Origin: Candidatus Zixiibacteriota bacterium
GTDB taxonomy: Bacteria; Zixibacteria; MSB-5A5; GN15; JAAZOE01
Reading direction: 5' to 3'
DNA length: 64,000 nucleotides
Assembly (NCBI GenBank): GCA_036480375.1
Contig: JAZGGI010000026.1
Coordinates: 101,163 to 165,162, forward strand
In this document: positions 44,486-54,593 of the stretch, in pieces
How positions within the stretch are numbered: position 1 is the first letter of the stretch
Layout of the letters: the number at the start of each line of letters is the position of its first letter
Program-made: the position numbers and the translations under genes
The notes under the pieces: model-generated
Told to the model about the DNA's origin: nothing
Seen by the model: only the letters and a program-made list of their open reading frames with translations
Database searches by the model: none

Positions 44486-44685
44486 GGATTTCTGACAAAA
44501 CGAACCCAATTTGTCGTAACTTACAGAGAAGGAATGAATTACGGGAATTTTTTGCGAAATAAATTGTGGATAACTCTTCTGGTGGACTCAATTTCATTGC
44601 CACAAAAAGATTCGGAACATTTCGGTATCACGTATGTAAGACAAAACGCATATGTTAATTATCCCAGGGAGTTATGGGAGGATCT

Positions 44686-45543
44686 ATGTATAAATCAACA
44701 TCAATTCTAATCGCTATTTTAGCATTTTTCTCAACCATTGCGATATGCGACTCAACTAAAACTATACAAGCGCAACAGACTCAAGAAGAAATCTCATCCG
44801 ACGCCGATATTTCATCAATCCTAAAATCTGAATCTGGAGCGGACCAGGCTTATATTTGGTACCTGTTTCACTGCGGGTATGCCGTTAAGACTAAAACCAA
44901 GCTTTTGATATTTGATTATGTCCGGCGGCATTGGGTCAGGCAGGATGAACCGGAGCATCGTTCATTATCAAATGGATGGATTAATCCTGAAGAAATCAAA
45001 AATCTTGATGTCTATGTATTCGTATCACACAGCCATAAGGATCACTACGATTCCACAATTCTGGGTTGGCAGGATACGCTAAATAATATCACCTACTTTT
45101 TCGGCTGGGATGAAGCTGAAGGTTCCAAATATCACAATATGGTTGGGCCGCGCGAAATATTCAAGGAATGTAAAATCGAAGTTTATACTATCAACTCCAA
45201 TCAAAATAAAATTCCGGAAGTAGCGTACCTTGTCAAAACCGACGATCTTTTTATTTATCATGGAGGAGATTATAACGGAGATATTGAATCAGATTTCGCG
45301 TTCCTGGCAACTTTCGTTGATAAACTGGACTTTATGATGGCCAATGACGGGTGCGTCGGTCAGATTACCGAGCCAATCCGTCTTTTTAAACCTGACTTGA
45401 TATTCCCTGGACACTTTGGCGGGGAAGAACATAAGCGCAGAACGCTGGTCGATTGTTTACCGGAATACAATTTTGGCTGTGAAGTCAAAAGCCCGCTCAA
45501 AAGGGGCCATATGTTCAGTTATAATCGCGGAGATTACGATTAA
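44686..45543 (+). CDS. Secreted metallo-beta-lactamase-fold hydrolase
   Basis: 285 residues from ATG 44686, chosen for GGAGG at 44677-44681. A signal peptide ends near A-I-C-D-S. The metal motif H-S-H-K-D-H-Y-D (His-x-His-x-Asp-His) is intact, with a later H-G-G-D-Y and a final F-P-G-H-F-G-G-E-E-H. This arrangement is of the broad MBL hydrolase class, not specifically an antibiotic lactamase. It is probably periplasmic; the substrate is unknown. Confidence 0.8.
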   Translation: MYKSTSILIAILAFFSTIAICDSTKTIQAQQTQEEISSDADISSILKSESGADQAYIWYLFHCGYAVKTKTKLLIFDYVRRHWVRQDEPEHRSLSNGWINPEEIKNLDVYVFVSHSHKDHYDSTILGWQDTLNNITYFFGWDEAEGSKYHNMVGPREIFKECKIEVYTINSNQNKIPEVAYLVKTDDLFIYHGGDYNGDIESDFAFLATFVDKLDFMMANDGCVGQITEPIRLFKPDLIFPGHFGGEEHKRRTLVDCLPEYNFGCEVKSPLKRGHMFSYNRGDYD

Positions 45544-46329
45544 TTAATCATGTCTGTGGCTGAGCACGTGCTTACGCATCAACCATCCGAAAATTGGCGC
45601 TCTGAAGAGCCAGACCATTAGTTTGTATATTTTTCCCGGAATGACAATCGATTTATTTTTTCTCAGACCGGCCAAAGATTCATTGACCACTTTTTCGGCC
45701 GACAGCCACGCCCATTTGGGAATTTTCGCGAGATCCTCGTCGGTGTATCCGGCAGCGTCGTGAAACTCGGTATGAGTAAATCCGGGGCATAAAGACTGGA
45801 CGACAATTCCATAATCGTGATATTCCATCGTCAACGACTCCGACAGCATCGTCAAATACGCTTTACTGGCACAGTACGTCCCGCCTGTCGGCGAAGGAGT
45901 AAACGACGCCACCGAGGAGACATTGATAATATTGCCTTTCCGCCGTTCGATCATCCCCGGCAGGCAGGCATGAGTCAATTTGACCGCCGCCCAGAGGTGG
46001 ACGTTGAGCATTTCCTTTTGACGGTTGATATCGTACTCATGAAAACGCCCTGGCGTTCCGAACCCGGCATTGTTGACCAGAAGCGTCAAATCATCACAGC
46101 TCTGGATTTGTTCGATAACGGTATCGATGCCTGATTCAATCGAGAGGTCGGCGGCGATTGTCTCAACCGAAACCCGATGCGAATGAGTGTACGCTTCGGC
46201 ATGCAAATCCAGAAGATGCTTGCGCCGTGAAGTTAGAATGAGATTATATCCCCGCGCGGCCAATTTCTCGGCAAAAACCTTTCCGATTCCTGCCGAGGCG
46301 CCGGTGATAAGAGCGGTTTGTGACTCCAT
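45544..46329 (-). CDS. Short-chain dehydrogenase/reductase (SDR)
   Basis: 261 residues. The cofactor motif T-G-A-S-A-G-I-G (9-16), N-N-A-G (about 87-90) and the catalytic pair in Y-C-A-S-K-A-Y are all present. The R-R-K-H-L pattern after the second strand suggests NADP. A basic, hydrophobic C-terminal helix may touch membranes. Its stop directly abuts the preceding gene's stop, in convergent arrangement. Confidence 0.92.
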   Translation of the reverse strand: MESQTALITGASAGIGKVFAEKLAARGYNLILTSRRKHLLDLHAEAYTHSHRVSVETIAADLSIESGIDTVIEQIQSCDDLTLLVNNAGFGTPGRFHEYDINRQKEMLNVHLWAAVKLTHACLPGMIERRKGNIINVSSVASFTPSPTGGTYCASKAYLTMLSESLTMEYHDYGIVVQSLCPGFTHTEFHDAAGYTDEDLAKIPKWAWLSAEKVVNESLAGLRKNKSIVIPGKIYKLMVWLFRAPIFGWLMRKHVLSHRHD

Positions 46330-46464
46330 ATGACTATCCCTCGATTCTTAATATGATAGATTACGAAATATAAATGTGATCCGCAAATAGAATATATGAT
46401 TGCCTTCCCGGCATGAACTCGTATCTTGACTCTATTAAATTCTATTAGGCAAGGAGGATGATTT

Positions 46465-46995
46465 ATGCGTCGAGTATTGTTGCTTTTGTTGCTCTGTTCA
46501 TCATTTGTAATGGCGCAGGATAAAGACAAGCCTGACAAATGGGAACCCCTGCGGTTTTTTGTCGGTCAATGGCATGGCCAAGTTTCCGGTATGCCGGGTA
46601 ACGGCACCGGCGAGCGGGAATATAAGTTTATCCTCGGAGATAATTATCTGCATTGCGTGAACAAAGCCGTATTTAAACCCCAGGATAAAAATCCCAAAGG
46701 CGAAGTTCACGAAGACTGGATGTTTTTCAGTTTCGATGCCGGGCGAAAAAAACATGTCATGCGACAGTTCAATATCGAGGGATTTACCAATCAATTTGTC
46801 ATCGACAGCGTTTCATTCGACGGCAAAACGATTGTCATGACGACCGAGTATGTTGAAAACGGCCCCCCGGGAACAAAAGCGCGGTATATCCTGATGATCA
46901 CCGGCGACGATGAATTTACTGAAATCTTCGAGCTGGCCTTTTCCGGCAAAGAATTAAAGGAATGCCTGAAAAACAACTGGACGCGCAAAAAATAA
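46465..46995 (+). CDS. Secreted beta-barrel protein (DUF1579/nitrobindin-like)
   Basis: 176 residues with a signal peptide (M-R-R-V-L-L-L-L-L-L to V-M-A-Q). The mature part begins F-F-V-G-Q-W-H-G-Q-V-S-G, the G-x-W pattern of lipocalin-like small barrels, and continues with antiparallel-strand phrases. A strong AGGAGG precedes the ATG. No ligand residue can be assigned. Confidence 0.55.
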   Translation: MRRVLLLLLLCSSFVMAQDKDKPDKWEPLRFFVGQWHGQVSGMPGNGTGEREYKFILGDNYLHCVNKAVFKPQDKNPKGEVHEDWMFFSFDAGRKKHVMRQFNIEGFTNQFVIDSVSFDGKTIVMTTEYVENGPPGTKARYILMITGDDEFTEIFELAFSGKELKECLKNNWTRKK

Positions 46996-47022
46996 TTTAA
47001 TAAATAAAAATTACGGCCGTTA

Positions 47023-47502
47023 TTATTCGTTTTTCGTGCTATCCGGTGGAGTTGTTACCGTCGTGTCAGTCTTTACCGTATCGGTTTGCGTCTTTTCCGG
47101 TTCGGCTTCGGTTGTTATGCCTTTATCGCCGATAGTAAACGGAATCGATTTGACGACATTGCCGTCGGCTCCGACGATTTTTACTTCCCACGTTCCGGTC
47201 CATTCGGGAAGGATAGTTTTGTAGCTGTATGTTCTCCATGATGCGGAGCGAACCGGCAATTCGACGTCAGCCATCTCCCGGCCTTCATACAGCCAGACAT
47301 GACGAACGAATGATTCACCCTCGACGCCGAGCAACCGGTTCCAGAGATACACTCGCTCGATTCCGGCAGCGAATGATTCAACGGTATCGACCGGCATCAG
47401 CGCTTCGACACCGGAACATAACACCGTTTCAACCGTCACCGCCGCCGCTTGACCGACGCATAGGATGAAAATAGAAAACAGGACACAAAATAACTTTGGC
47501 AT
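47023..47502 (-). CDS. Secreted DUF2914 protein
   Basis: 159 residues from ATG 47502, chosen for the AGGAGGG site and a clean signal peptide. The DUF2914 pattern is visible: E-R-V-Y-L-W-N-R, R-H-V-W-L-Y-E-G, S-A-S-W-R-T-Y-S and G-T-W-E-V-K-I-V. A C-terminal tail of about 30 residues is rich in Thr, Asp and Lys. The function is not established; the domain often sits at the outer face of the membrane. Confidence 0.8.
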   Translation of the reverse strand: MPKLFCVLFSIFILCVGQAAAVTVETVLCSGVEALMPVDTVESFAAGIERVYLWNRLLGVEGESFVRHVWLYEGREMADVELPVRSASWRTYSYKTILPEWTGTWEVKIVGADGNVVKSIPFTIGDKGITTEAEPEKTQTDTVKTDTTVTTPPDSTKNE

Positions 47503-47565
47503 GTTTCCCTCCTGAAAAAAGATGATTAATACTATGATGAGTGAATAACCTTCAAAATCATGCAC

Positions 47566-48001
47566 TATATTATACTTATCTCGATTCCAAAATAGTAATT
47601 AAAAGTGTGCAGAATATAAAAATCACGCACAATTAATGTGCGTTTACAATAAATTCATATATTGCGCACAACTCATCCTGGTGTTTCTAACCAGCTGTTT
47701 CCCTGTGGATTAGCATATAAATTATTCGCCTCGGCATAAACATTGCAGGAAAGTTATTGTTCTTGGTTTAGCATGCATAATTCGCGGCGGAGGTATCGAG
47801 GGCATAAACCTCCGCCTCGGATAATTTTTGAGGCAATGATAATTTATACTCATCCGGCTTGCACGCATAATCAAGGCGTTTTATATTATTAATGGATACA
47901 AATAAAAATTGAATCGCATCGCTAGGGGAGTTGTATAAAGCATGAACTCGGCAAAAGATATTTCACTTCAGTATTTAATTTTGCACAGATAGGGGCGTTC
48001 T
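47566..48001. other. 436-base gene-free region with repeated word and hairpin
   Basis: A 9-bp hairpin, GGCGGAGGT (47786-47794) with ACCTCCGCC (47808-47816), encloses a GGCATAAAC word at 47801. The same word occurs at 47733-47741, and the preceding TAGCAT recurs at 47711 and 47769, so a unit of about 60 bases seems to be doubled. No T-run or known riboswitch core was recognised. The region leads to the outer-membrane gene at 48002. Confidence 0.4.
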
Positions 48002-49663
48002 ATGTATCATAATGCGGACAAATTCCAATTGCTTTTAATTTTATGCCTGGCCTTTTTATTTCAAACAGGGTTGGCCGAAAATAAAAATTTTGGAGTCGAT
48101 AGTTATATTCCTGAAAAATTTGTTGATTTCGAATGGAAACTCAATGGCGGGTTTAATCTCAGTGGACACAATACTTCGGGTGATAGGAATTATTTTGATG
48201 GTCCTTACAGGTTGCGGCACAACAACTCGTCGGGCGATAAGCAGTCACTTTCATTCAATACCGATTTGTTTTATCGAAATGAAACACCTCAAAGATTTTA
48301 TATTGTTCGCGGAGATATTTTAATGGGGGCAAATAACGGCAACTCCTCATCCAATACCTATTATACCGATAATCGCGGTAATACCAACAATCAACACAAT
48401 GAAGGGGGAAATACTTCTTATCGATTATCAGCCCGAACATCTATCGAATCGGGCAAATATCTCATTTCTGATTTTTTCACGCTCGGTAATTTTTCTTTGA
48501 CGACATCGTACGATATAAATCCCGAATACCGGACAATCAGATATGAGCAATCATTTCGCCGCGATAGCCTGCCGATATCAATAGTGACCTATCGCGAATC
48601 GTCCGACGAGTCCGAGCACCGCATGAACTCACGGCAATATCGCGTCGATATCAGCGCCGGCAGCGGGTGGGGGCGGATTTATTCAGGCATATATGCCGCC
48701 ACGGCCTTATATATCGTAGATGAGATGAAGAAAAACGGCCTTCTAAAACGAACTCCATCACATGATGAAATGATCCATCTGACTGACATTGTCTATAGTT
48801 ATAGAAATACTCGTCCGATTGATTTTCGGCTTCATAAAATTGAGGCATTATCCGAAATCATCGACTATCTCAATTCAATCAGTGCCATTGACTATTCGGA
48901 TAAGTATGGCTATTTGCTAATTCAGGATGTCTGGGATTATTTTCCACGTCATAACCGGGATTTTGGATTTCAGATAAAAGCTTTGGCGGGGATTAATTAT
49001 TACTATCAAAGCCGAGATAATTCTGATTATGGTTATAAAGAGATGTTTTATACACGCGACTTCCCCGACAGCAGTATCTTTGATACCATATCTAACTCAA
49101 GAGAATTTTTTGACCGTCACCACCGGTATAATCACGAAGACCGGACGCCTTATTTATCAGTTACCTGTAAATATGCCAAACCGGTGAATTTACGCTGGCA
49201 GTTTACAAATGCGATTGATCTGAAGTACAATCTGGATAATACGGAAGTCCGTCGATGGTACAATTCCTATATTGATGAGGGGCGACAGACTTATTCTGAA
49301 AACAAACTAAAGCGATATGCCGATTACTCAATTTCCGCCCTTGCCGAAGCGACTTATATTCTGGATTCCCGAACCAGCGCGGTCGCTCAATTAGATTATT
49401 CTTATCGTCATTATAACCACGAAGCTAAAAATATTTATATCGATGATGGTGAATTGATTCGCGATGAGCGGGAAGTTTCGGGCAGTGAAATGCAATCACT
49501 TAGGTTGACCGGAACGATGGAATACAGAATTTCAATCCCCACGACATTGAAGGCAACCATAGGCTATAAAGTTTCCGATAATGAACGTTCGCGCAATTAT
49601 AATGATGACAATCATGGCAGTAATTATTCGTTGGGATTGTCGCTGAATCATTTTTTGTATTAA
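48002..49663 (+). CDS. Putative outer-membrane beta-barrel protein
   Basis: 553 residues. A signal peptide ends near G-L-A-E. The rest is rich in Tyr, Asn, Ser and Arg with many alternating short strands, low hydrophobicity and a final L-S-L-N-H-F-L-Y, the aromatic C-terminal residue typical of outer-membrane proteins. No domain is recognised. It stands alone. Confidence 0.6.
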   Translation: MYHNADKFQLLLILCLAFLFQTGLAENKNFGVDSYIPEKFVDFEWKLNGGFNLSGHNTSGDRNYFDGPYRLRHNNSSGDKQSLSFNTDLFYRNETPQRFYIVRGDILMGANNGNSSSNTYYTDNRGNTNNQHNEGGNTSYRLSARTSIESGKYLISDFFTLGNFSLTTSYDINPEYRTIRYEQSFRRDSLPISIVTYRESSDESEHRMNSRQYRVDISAGSGWGRIYSGIYAATALYIVDEMKKNGLLKRTPSHDEMIHLTDIVYSYRNTRPIDFRLHKIEALSEIIDYLNSISAIDYSDKYGYLLIQDVWDYFPRHNRDFGFQIKALAGINYYYQSRDNSDYGYKEMFYTRDFPDSSIFDTISNSREFFDRHHRYNHEDRTPYLSVTCKYAKPVNLRWQFTNAIDLKYNLDNTEVRRWYNSYIDEGRQTYSENKLKRYADYSISALAEATYILDSRTSAVAQLDYSYRHYNHEAKNIYIDDGELIRDEREVSGSEMQSLRLTGTMEYRISIPTTLKATIGYKVSDNERSRNYNDDNHGSNYSLGLSLNHFLY

Positions 49664-49682
49664 TGATTAAGCCAAAAAAATC

Positions 49683-49706
49683 GGGGAGAATTTCGAGATT
49701 CTCCCC
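49683..49706 (-). terminator. Intrinsic terminator of the yceI gene
   Basis: GGGGAGAAT (49683-49691) pairs perfectly with ATTCTCCCC (49698-49706), with a six-base loop. On the minus strand a run of seven T follows. It is 12 bases past the YceI stop and probably also ends the opposite gene. Confidence 0.88.
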
Positions 49707-49718
49707 TCAGTAATAATT

Positions 49719-50306
49719 TTACTTATCTTTAATCAACTCAATTTCCATCGAGATTTTGACGTCATTGCCGACCACGAGTGAGCCGTCCTGCAATTTATTG
49801 TCAAACTTGACATTGAAATCCTGTCGATTGATAGTTGTTTCGGCGGTGAATCCGGCGCGCTTGTTTCCCCAGGGATCATCGATTGTGCCATTGAATTCAC
49901 AGTCAAACGTCACTTCTTTGGTCACGTTTTTAATAGTCAAATCACCGGTCATGGTAAAACGGCCGTCGTTGACGGGAGAAATCTTTTTGGATTTGAAGCT
50001 CATGACCGGGAATTTATCGACGTCGAAAAAATCGGGTGACTTGAGATGTTTGTCGCGATCTTCGTTTTCGGTATCAATAGAAGCTATCCGGGTCGTTACT
50101 TCGACTGAACCGTTTTCGATATTGCTTCCGTCAAATTCAACTTTCCCGGAATAATCATGAAATTGCCCCGTGGTTTTGCTGATTACAAGGTGCTTGACTG
50201 AAAATCCTATTGTGGAATGGGCGTTATCGAAACTCCATGTTTGAGCGTTTGCAATAGTTCCGACGGCCAGACACAGAATTGAAAAACAGATAATAATCTT
50301 ACGCAT
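49719..50306 (-). CDS. YceI-family secreted polyisoprenoid-binding protein
   Basis: 195 residues with a signal peptide to N-A-Q. The family start W-S-F-D-N-A-H-S-T-I-G-F-S-V-K-H-L and the closing R-Q-D-F-N-V-K-F-D are clear, with S-P-D-F-F-D-V-D-K-F-P in the middle. The lipocalin-like barrel binds long isoprenoids in characterised members. AAGGA precedes the ATG. Confidence 0.92.
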   Translation of the reverse strand: MRKIIICFSILCLAVGTIANAQTWSFDNAHSTIGFSVKHLVISKTTGQFHDYSGKVEFDGSNIENGSVEVTTRIASIDTENEDRDKHLKSPDFFDVDKFPVMSFKSKKISPVNDGRFTMTGDLTIKNVTKEVTFDCEFNGTIDDPWGNKRAGFTAETTINRQDFNVKFDNKLQDGSLVVGNDVKISMEIELIKDK

Positions 50307-50466
50307 AACATTATTCCTTAAGTTAAAAATTTCTTTTTAGAGATTCGCCTTCTTACTAACATTTTATCGGAGGGAATTGTTCCCAACAAATTATTCACCT
50401 ATATATTGCAAAATATGGCTTACTGATATTTATTTGGTAACGGTCGAGATATGATTGGAGTTGAAA

Positions 50467-51648
50467 ATGTGTTTATGGCATCAAAATAAATTTTTTTCAG
50501 ATTCCCCGGATTTTGACAACAATGTTGTTCAGCCTATGATAAACAGTAAGAGCATTGAATTTCACAAATGCCTGCCTGACTATAATCCGACACCCTTGAT
50601 ATCATTGCCGGGTTTGAGCCGTTATCTTGGGATTCGAAAATTGTATGTCAAAGACGAAGCGCATCGATTTGGATTGAAAGCTTTCAAATCTCTTGGCGCG
50701 TCTTACGCCATCTATAGGTTTTTGATACGCGAAGAAATTTTGGGTGAAAATGATTTATTCGATATTAATAAAATCCCTCCCGGAAAATATACATTCTGCA
50801 CTGCTACCGATGGTAATCATGGCCGGGCCGTGGCTTGGACGGCAAAAATTATGTCCCAGAACGCGGTCATCTTCATGCCGAAATCTACCGTTCCCGCCAG
50901 AATAAAAAATATCGAGTCCGAAAACGCCCGGGTTATAATCGTTGACGGGGAGTATGACGCCGCCGTGAAAGCCTCGGCCCTCACCGCCGAAGAAAACGGC
51001 TGGATTGTAATTTCAGATACGGCCTATGAAAATTATACCTCGATACCTTCCAATATATTGGCCGGATATCAGACATTGTTTAAAGAAATTGAGTCTCAAT
51101 TGGAACTTCACGACAGTCATGATCCCGGGATTGATTTGGTTATTTTGCAGGGAGGAGTAGGCAGTTTTGCCGCTTCCGCCGCATGGTATTTTTGTAATCG
51201 CTGCCCGCAAAAAAAGCCCAAATTAATTATCGTCGAGCCTACCGAAGCGGCCTGTCTTATGGGATCGGCAAAATCACCGAACGGAGGTTTAACTGTTTTT
51301 GAAGGATCATTTAATACAATCATGGCCGGATTGAATTGCGGAACGCCGTCGATTACGGCCTGGCCAATTCTGAAACAGACAATTGATATCTTCATCGCTA
51401 TTTCCGACGAATATGCCCGGGAAGCGATGCGGAGATACTATTATCCATTAGAGGGCGATACCCGGATAATATCGGGTGAATCGGGCGCTTCGGGCCTGGG
51501 CGGATTATTGGCTATCTTGAAATCACCGTGTCTTAGAGAACTCAAACAAATGCTCGGCCTTGATAATAATTTACGCGTATTGATCTTTAATACCGAGGGC
51601 GATACCGATCCGAAAAATTTCAACAAAATCGTCCAGGCCAAAACCTGA
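50467..51648 (+). CDS. dpaL: Diaminopropionate ammonia-lyase-like PLP enzyme
   Basis: 393 residues from ATG 50467, with GGAG at 50457-50460. The PLP Lys lies in R-F-G-L-K-A-F-K-S-L-G-A-S-Y-A, the DpaL (YgeX) wording rather than threonine dehydratase. A-T-D-G-N-H-G-R-A-V-A-W and Q-G-G-V-G-S-F-A-A-S follow. It cleaves 2,3-diaminopropionate to pyruvate and ammonia. No partner pathway genes adjoin. Confidence 0.85.
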   Translation: MCLWHQNKFFSDSPDFDNNVVQPMINSKSIEFHKCLPDYNPTPLISLPGLSRYLGIRKLYVKDEAHRFGLKAFKSLGASYAIYRFLIREEILGENDLFDINKIPPGKYTFCTATDGNHGRAVAWTAKIMSQNAVIFMPKSTVPARIKNIESENARVIIVDGEYDAAVKASALTAEENGWIVISDTAYENYTSIPSNILAGYQTLFKEIESQLELHDSHDPGIDLVILQGGVGSFAASAAWYFCNRCPQKKPKLIIVEPTEAACLMGSAKSPNGGLTVFEGSFNTIMAGLNCGTPSITAWPILKQTIDIFIAISDEYAREAMRRYYYPLEGDTRIISGESGASGLGGLLAILKSPCLRELKQMLGLDNNLRVLIFNTEGDTDPKNFNKIVQAKT

Positions 51649-51742
51649 GCAAAACGCAATTTAGCTTTTCACTAAGTTATAAATAGATTATACTAAGTCA
51701 GGCTCGCAACCCGTTACATCATCGTATTTATTTTGAAGCTAT

Positions 51743-52717
51743 ATGACAGATATAGAGCGTCTACAGGAGCGAATAAGAGAATTAACCGGATGGCCAATGG
51801 AGCGGCCACCCAAATTAGTGACCGATACGTCCGATTCGATGCGAATTATTCGGGGAAACGTATTGCGAGCTGACGGTCGTGATTTTGTCATCAAGGGTAA
51901 CCGTTATGAAACCCGTTTCGGTATCGCCGATCAACCCAAATACTGGGTCTTTGGCGCGATTGATCTGGACAGCGGTGAAAAGAAAATAATAAAAACCGTT
52001 TTTCACGAGGATTTTAACGTTCATATCGGGGTCTTCAAGATTCGATGCTATCGCAGTCCGGAAAAGGAAGCCCAAGTGTTGGAACGAGTCAAGGGAGATA
52101 GTCGATTTATGCAGGGGTATACAATTGAAGATGAAAAATGCAATTGCATTCGAATCCTTGATTATATACCCGGCATGACGATTTTTAATTATGTCTATTC
52201 AATCAACAAGCCCCATCGACAATATTTCCAGGAAGATCTGCCCGGAATTCTCCATAACCTGGCCGAATCAATGGAAGCCATAAAATTCCTGCATGACAAT
52301 GATTTTTGTCACGGTGACATACGCAACGATCATATAATTATTGAAACCGGAACCGGGCATTATCGCTGGATTGATTTTGATTTGCAACAGCATGTTTCCG
52401 ATTTTGATGTCTGGAGTATGGGTAATATATTATGTTATGTCGCCGGTAAAGGAATCAATTCATTTAAGCTGGTGTTAAAGAGTCGGGAGTTTTCCGGGAA
52501 GGTAAAAAAGAGCCTGGTGGCTGATGACGGATCGGCTTTTTATGAATATCGCATCATGAATCTAAAAAAGCTGTATTCCTATATTCCCGAAAAATTCAAC
52601 AACATTCTCCTTCATTTCACGCTGAACCCGATTGGTCATTACGCTGCGATGGAGGAGCTTCTGGATGATTATTATGATATGCTTGATTCGGAATTTCCGG
52701 CGATGTATAAGCAATAG
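51743..52717 (+). CDS. Protein-kinase-like protein
   Basis: 324 residues, no membrane helix. After about 140 residues of N-terminal sequence with a K-K-I-I-K-T-V-F-H-E-D strand, the catalytic part has H-G-D-I-R-N-D-H-I-I-I, replacing canonical H-R-D-x-K-x-x-N, and W-I-D-F-D-L, replacing D-F-G. These resemble small-molecule or atypical kinases. No Gly-rich loop is plain. It leads an apparent three-gene operon with the sensor kinase and regulator downstream (17-base gap to the next gene). Confidence 0.68.
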   Translation: MTDIERLQERIRELTGWPMERPPKLVTDTSDSMRIIRGNVLRADGRDFVIKGNRYETRFGIADQPKYWVFGAIDLDSGEKKIIKTVFHEDFNVHIGVFKIRCYRSPEKEAQVLERVKGDSRFMQGYTIEDEKCNCIRILDYIPGMTIFNYVYSINKPHRQYFQEDLPGILHNLAESMEAIKFLHDNDFCHGDIRNDHIIIETGTGHYRWIDFDLQQHVSDFDVWSMGNILCYVAGKGINSFKLVLKSREFSGKVKKSLVADDGSAFYEYRIMNLKKLYSYIPEKFNNILLHFTLNPIGHYAAMEELLDDYYDMLDSEFPAMYKQ

Positions 52718-52734
52718 CGGGGTAAACGCGGACT

Positions 52735-54555
52735 ATGAAAACCGTAATTATTGGCGGAGGAAAGGGCAGCAAGGCGATCATTGAGTTGGCATCAGGCGCC
52801 TTTTTGACTGAACTGACGCTCGATATTCAATGTGTCATTGATCCCGACGACAAAGCCCCCGGGATGGTGTTGGCTCGAAAAAAAGGCATTAAAACGTTCG
52901 ATAATATGCTGGAAGCGCTGGCTCTGCCTGATATTGAACTCGTCATTGAATTGACCGGCGAAAATGAAGTCCTGGAAGAATTACATCACATCCTTCCGAA
53001 GGGCATCTGTCTCGTGGACCATACTTTTGCGCATATTTTCTGGGATCTGGTTAAGGCTCGTGAAGACCAAAATAAACAGCTCAAAGAAAAAATTGAGCTG
53101 GAGAAAAAAATCGAGCGCGAGCGACATTTTTTACAAAGTTCCTTCGATACCATCCCGGAGCTTATTATCGTCATGAATACCCAAACGAAAATATTAAAGA
53201 TTAATGAAAAAGCGGTTCAATTCGCCCATACGTCCCCATCAAAAGCCATCGGAAAAAAGCTGGAAGACTTCTTTTCCTCTGCCGAATTGTCCGGGAGCAT
53301 TCAGGAAACTCTATCAGTATTGAAAGAGATTTTGGAAACGGGACGGCCCAGGGTTTTAATCTGGAATTCGACCGAGCCGGAAGAAGTTTTTTGGGAGATT
53401 ACGCTCAGCCCGATTCTGGATCAGAATCTTGAAATAGAAGCCATCGTTGGGTCATGGCATCGAATCACTGAACGGGTGCGGCTGCATCGTGAAATTGAAA
53501 GCGCCGAGGTTCGCTTTGGAGCATTTATCGATTCGGCTCAGGATTGGATCTCGATTAAAGATAGGGATGGACGATATATCGTCGTCAATCCGGTTTGCGC
53601 CCGGGCTTTCAATCTCAAACCGGAAGATTTTATCGGTCGCCGTCCGGATGAGTTATTAGATCGAGAACTGGCGGAAATGATTTTGAAGCATGATCATGAT
53701 GTGATGGCCGCCAATCGGGCTGAGACTTATGAGGAAATATTCAATATTGACGGATTTGAACGACATTACAGCACCGTCAGGTTTCCTCTCAATGATTATC
53801 GGGGCCAAACAATCGGAATCTGTACGATTGCCCGAGATATCACCCAGGAGCGGGAATTAAGTGACCAGCTGGCGCAGGCCGTAAAATTGGCGGCGGTAGG
53901 CAAACTCGCCGCGGGTGTTGCTCATGAAATTAATAATCCACTGACCGGTGTTCTGGCTTACGCCGAAGATATTTTGGATGAATTGCCGATCGATAATCCT
54001 CATCATGGTGATATTAAAGTCATTATTCGGGAGGCGATGCGGTGTCGAGATATCGTTAAGAATCTTCTTGATTTCGCTCGACAGGAAACGCCTAAGCTGG
54101 AAAAAGCGAGCGCTAATGACATTGTCAACAACACCATTGAACTGGTCAAAAAACTGCCGCAGTTTCGTAATATCACCCTTAAATGTATGTTGGCCGACGA
54201 TATCCCCGATATAAACTGCGACCGCCACCAGGTGCAGCAGGTGATACTTAACCTGATGATGAATGCGGCCGATGCTATCAAGGAATTGGGTAAGATAGAA
54301 ATCTCAACCGCTTATGATTCTCAACATCATCGCTGTATAATCTCCGTGGCCGACAACGGACCGGGAATCCCGGAAAACCTGAAAACCAAGGTCTTCGAGC
54401 CGTTTTTCTCGACCAAGGGTACTAACGGGCTGGGGTTGGCTGTTAGTTGGGGTATTATCGAAAGGCACAAAGGAAATATTGAAATCGATACTAATGAATC
54501 GGGAGGCGCCGTATTTAGAATGGTGATCCCGATTTTTGAGAATGGTAAAGAATGA
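52735..54555 (+). CDS. Rossmann-PAS-PAS histidine kinase
   Basis: 606 residues without membrane segments. Residues 1-110 form a dinucleotide-binding-like domain (V-I-I-G-G-G-K-G-S-K at 4-13, then I-E-L-V-I-E-L-T-G). A short coiled coil follows (about 112-135), and two PAS domains (about 140-245 and 255-370). The HisKA H-box is V-A-H-E-I-N-N-P-L, with N-box L-M-M-N-A-A-D-A and G boxes D-N-G-P-G-I-P and G-L-G-L-A-V-S-W. It may sense a nucleotide or redox state and pass phosphate to the next gene's receiver. The N-terminal fusion is uncommon. Confidence 0.88.
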   Translation: MKTVIIGGGKGSKAIIELASGAFLTELTLDIQCVIDPDDKAPGMVLARKKGIKTFDNMLEALALPDIELVIELTGENEVLEELHHILPKGICLVDHTFAHIFWDLVKAREDQNKQLKEKIELEKKIERERHFLQSSFDTIPELIIVMNTQTKILKINEKAVQFAHTSPSKAIGKKLEDFFSSAELSGSIQETLSVLKEILETGRPRVLIWNSTEPEEVFWEITLSPILDQNLEIEAIVGSWHRITERVRLHREIESAEVRFGAFIDSAQDWISIKDRDGRYIVVNPVCARAFNLKPEDFIGRRPDELLDRELAEMILKHDHDVMAANRAETYEEIFNIDGFERHYSTVRFPLNDYRGQTIGICTIARDITQERELSDQLAQAVKLAAVGKLAAGVAHEINNPLTGVLAYAEDILDELPIDNPHHGDIKVIIREAMRCRDIVKNLLDFARQETPKLEKASANDIVNNTIELVKKLPQFRNITLKCMLADDIPDINCDRHQVQQVILNLMMNAADAIKELGKIEISTAYDSQHHRCIISVADNGPGIPENLKTKVFEPFFSTKGTNGLGLAVSWGIIERHKGNIEIDTNESGGAVFRMVIPIFENGKE

Positions 54556-54593
54556 GGTTACCGAAGATTAAAAAAGGCGAGGAGGATTAGTAT

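Noticed and set aside
44237..44509. Minus-strand frame ending in the repeat region
   Set aside because: It is built from repeat hairpins and the REP copy and has no protein signature.
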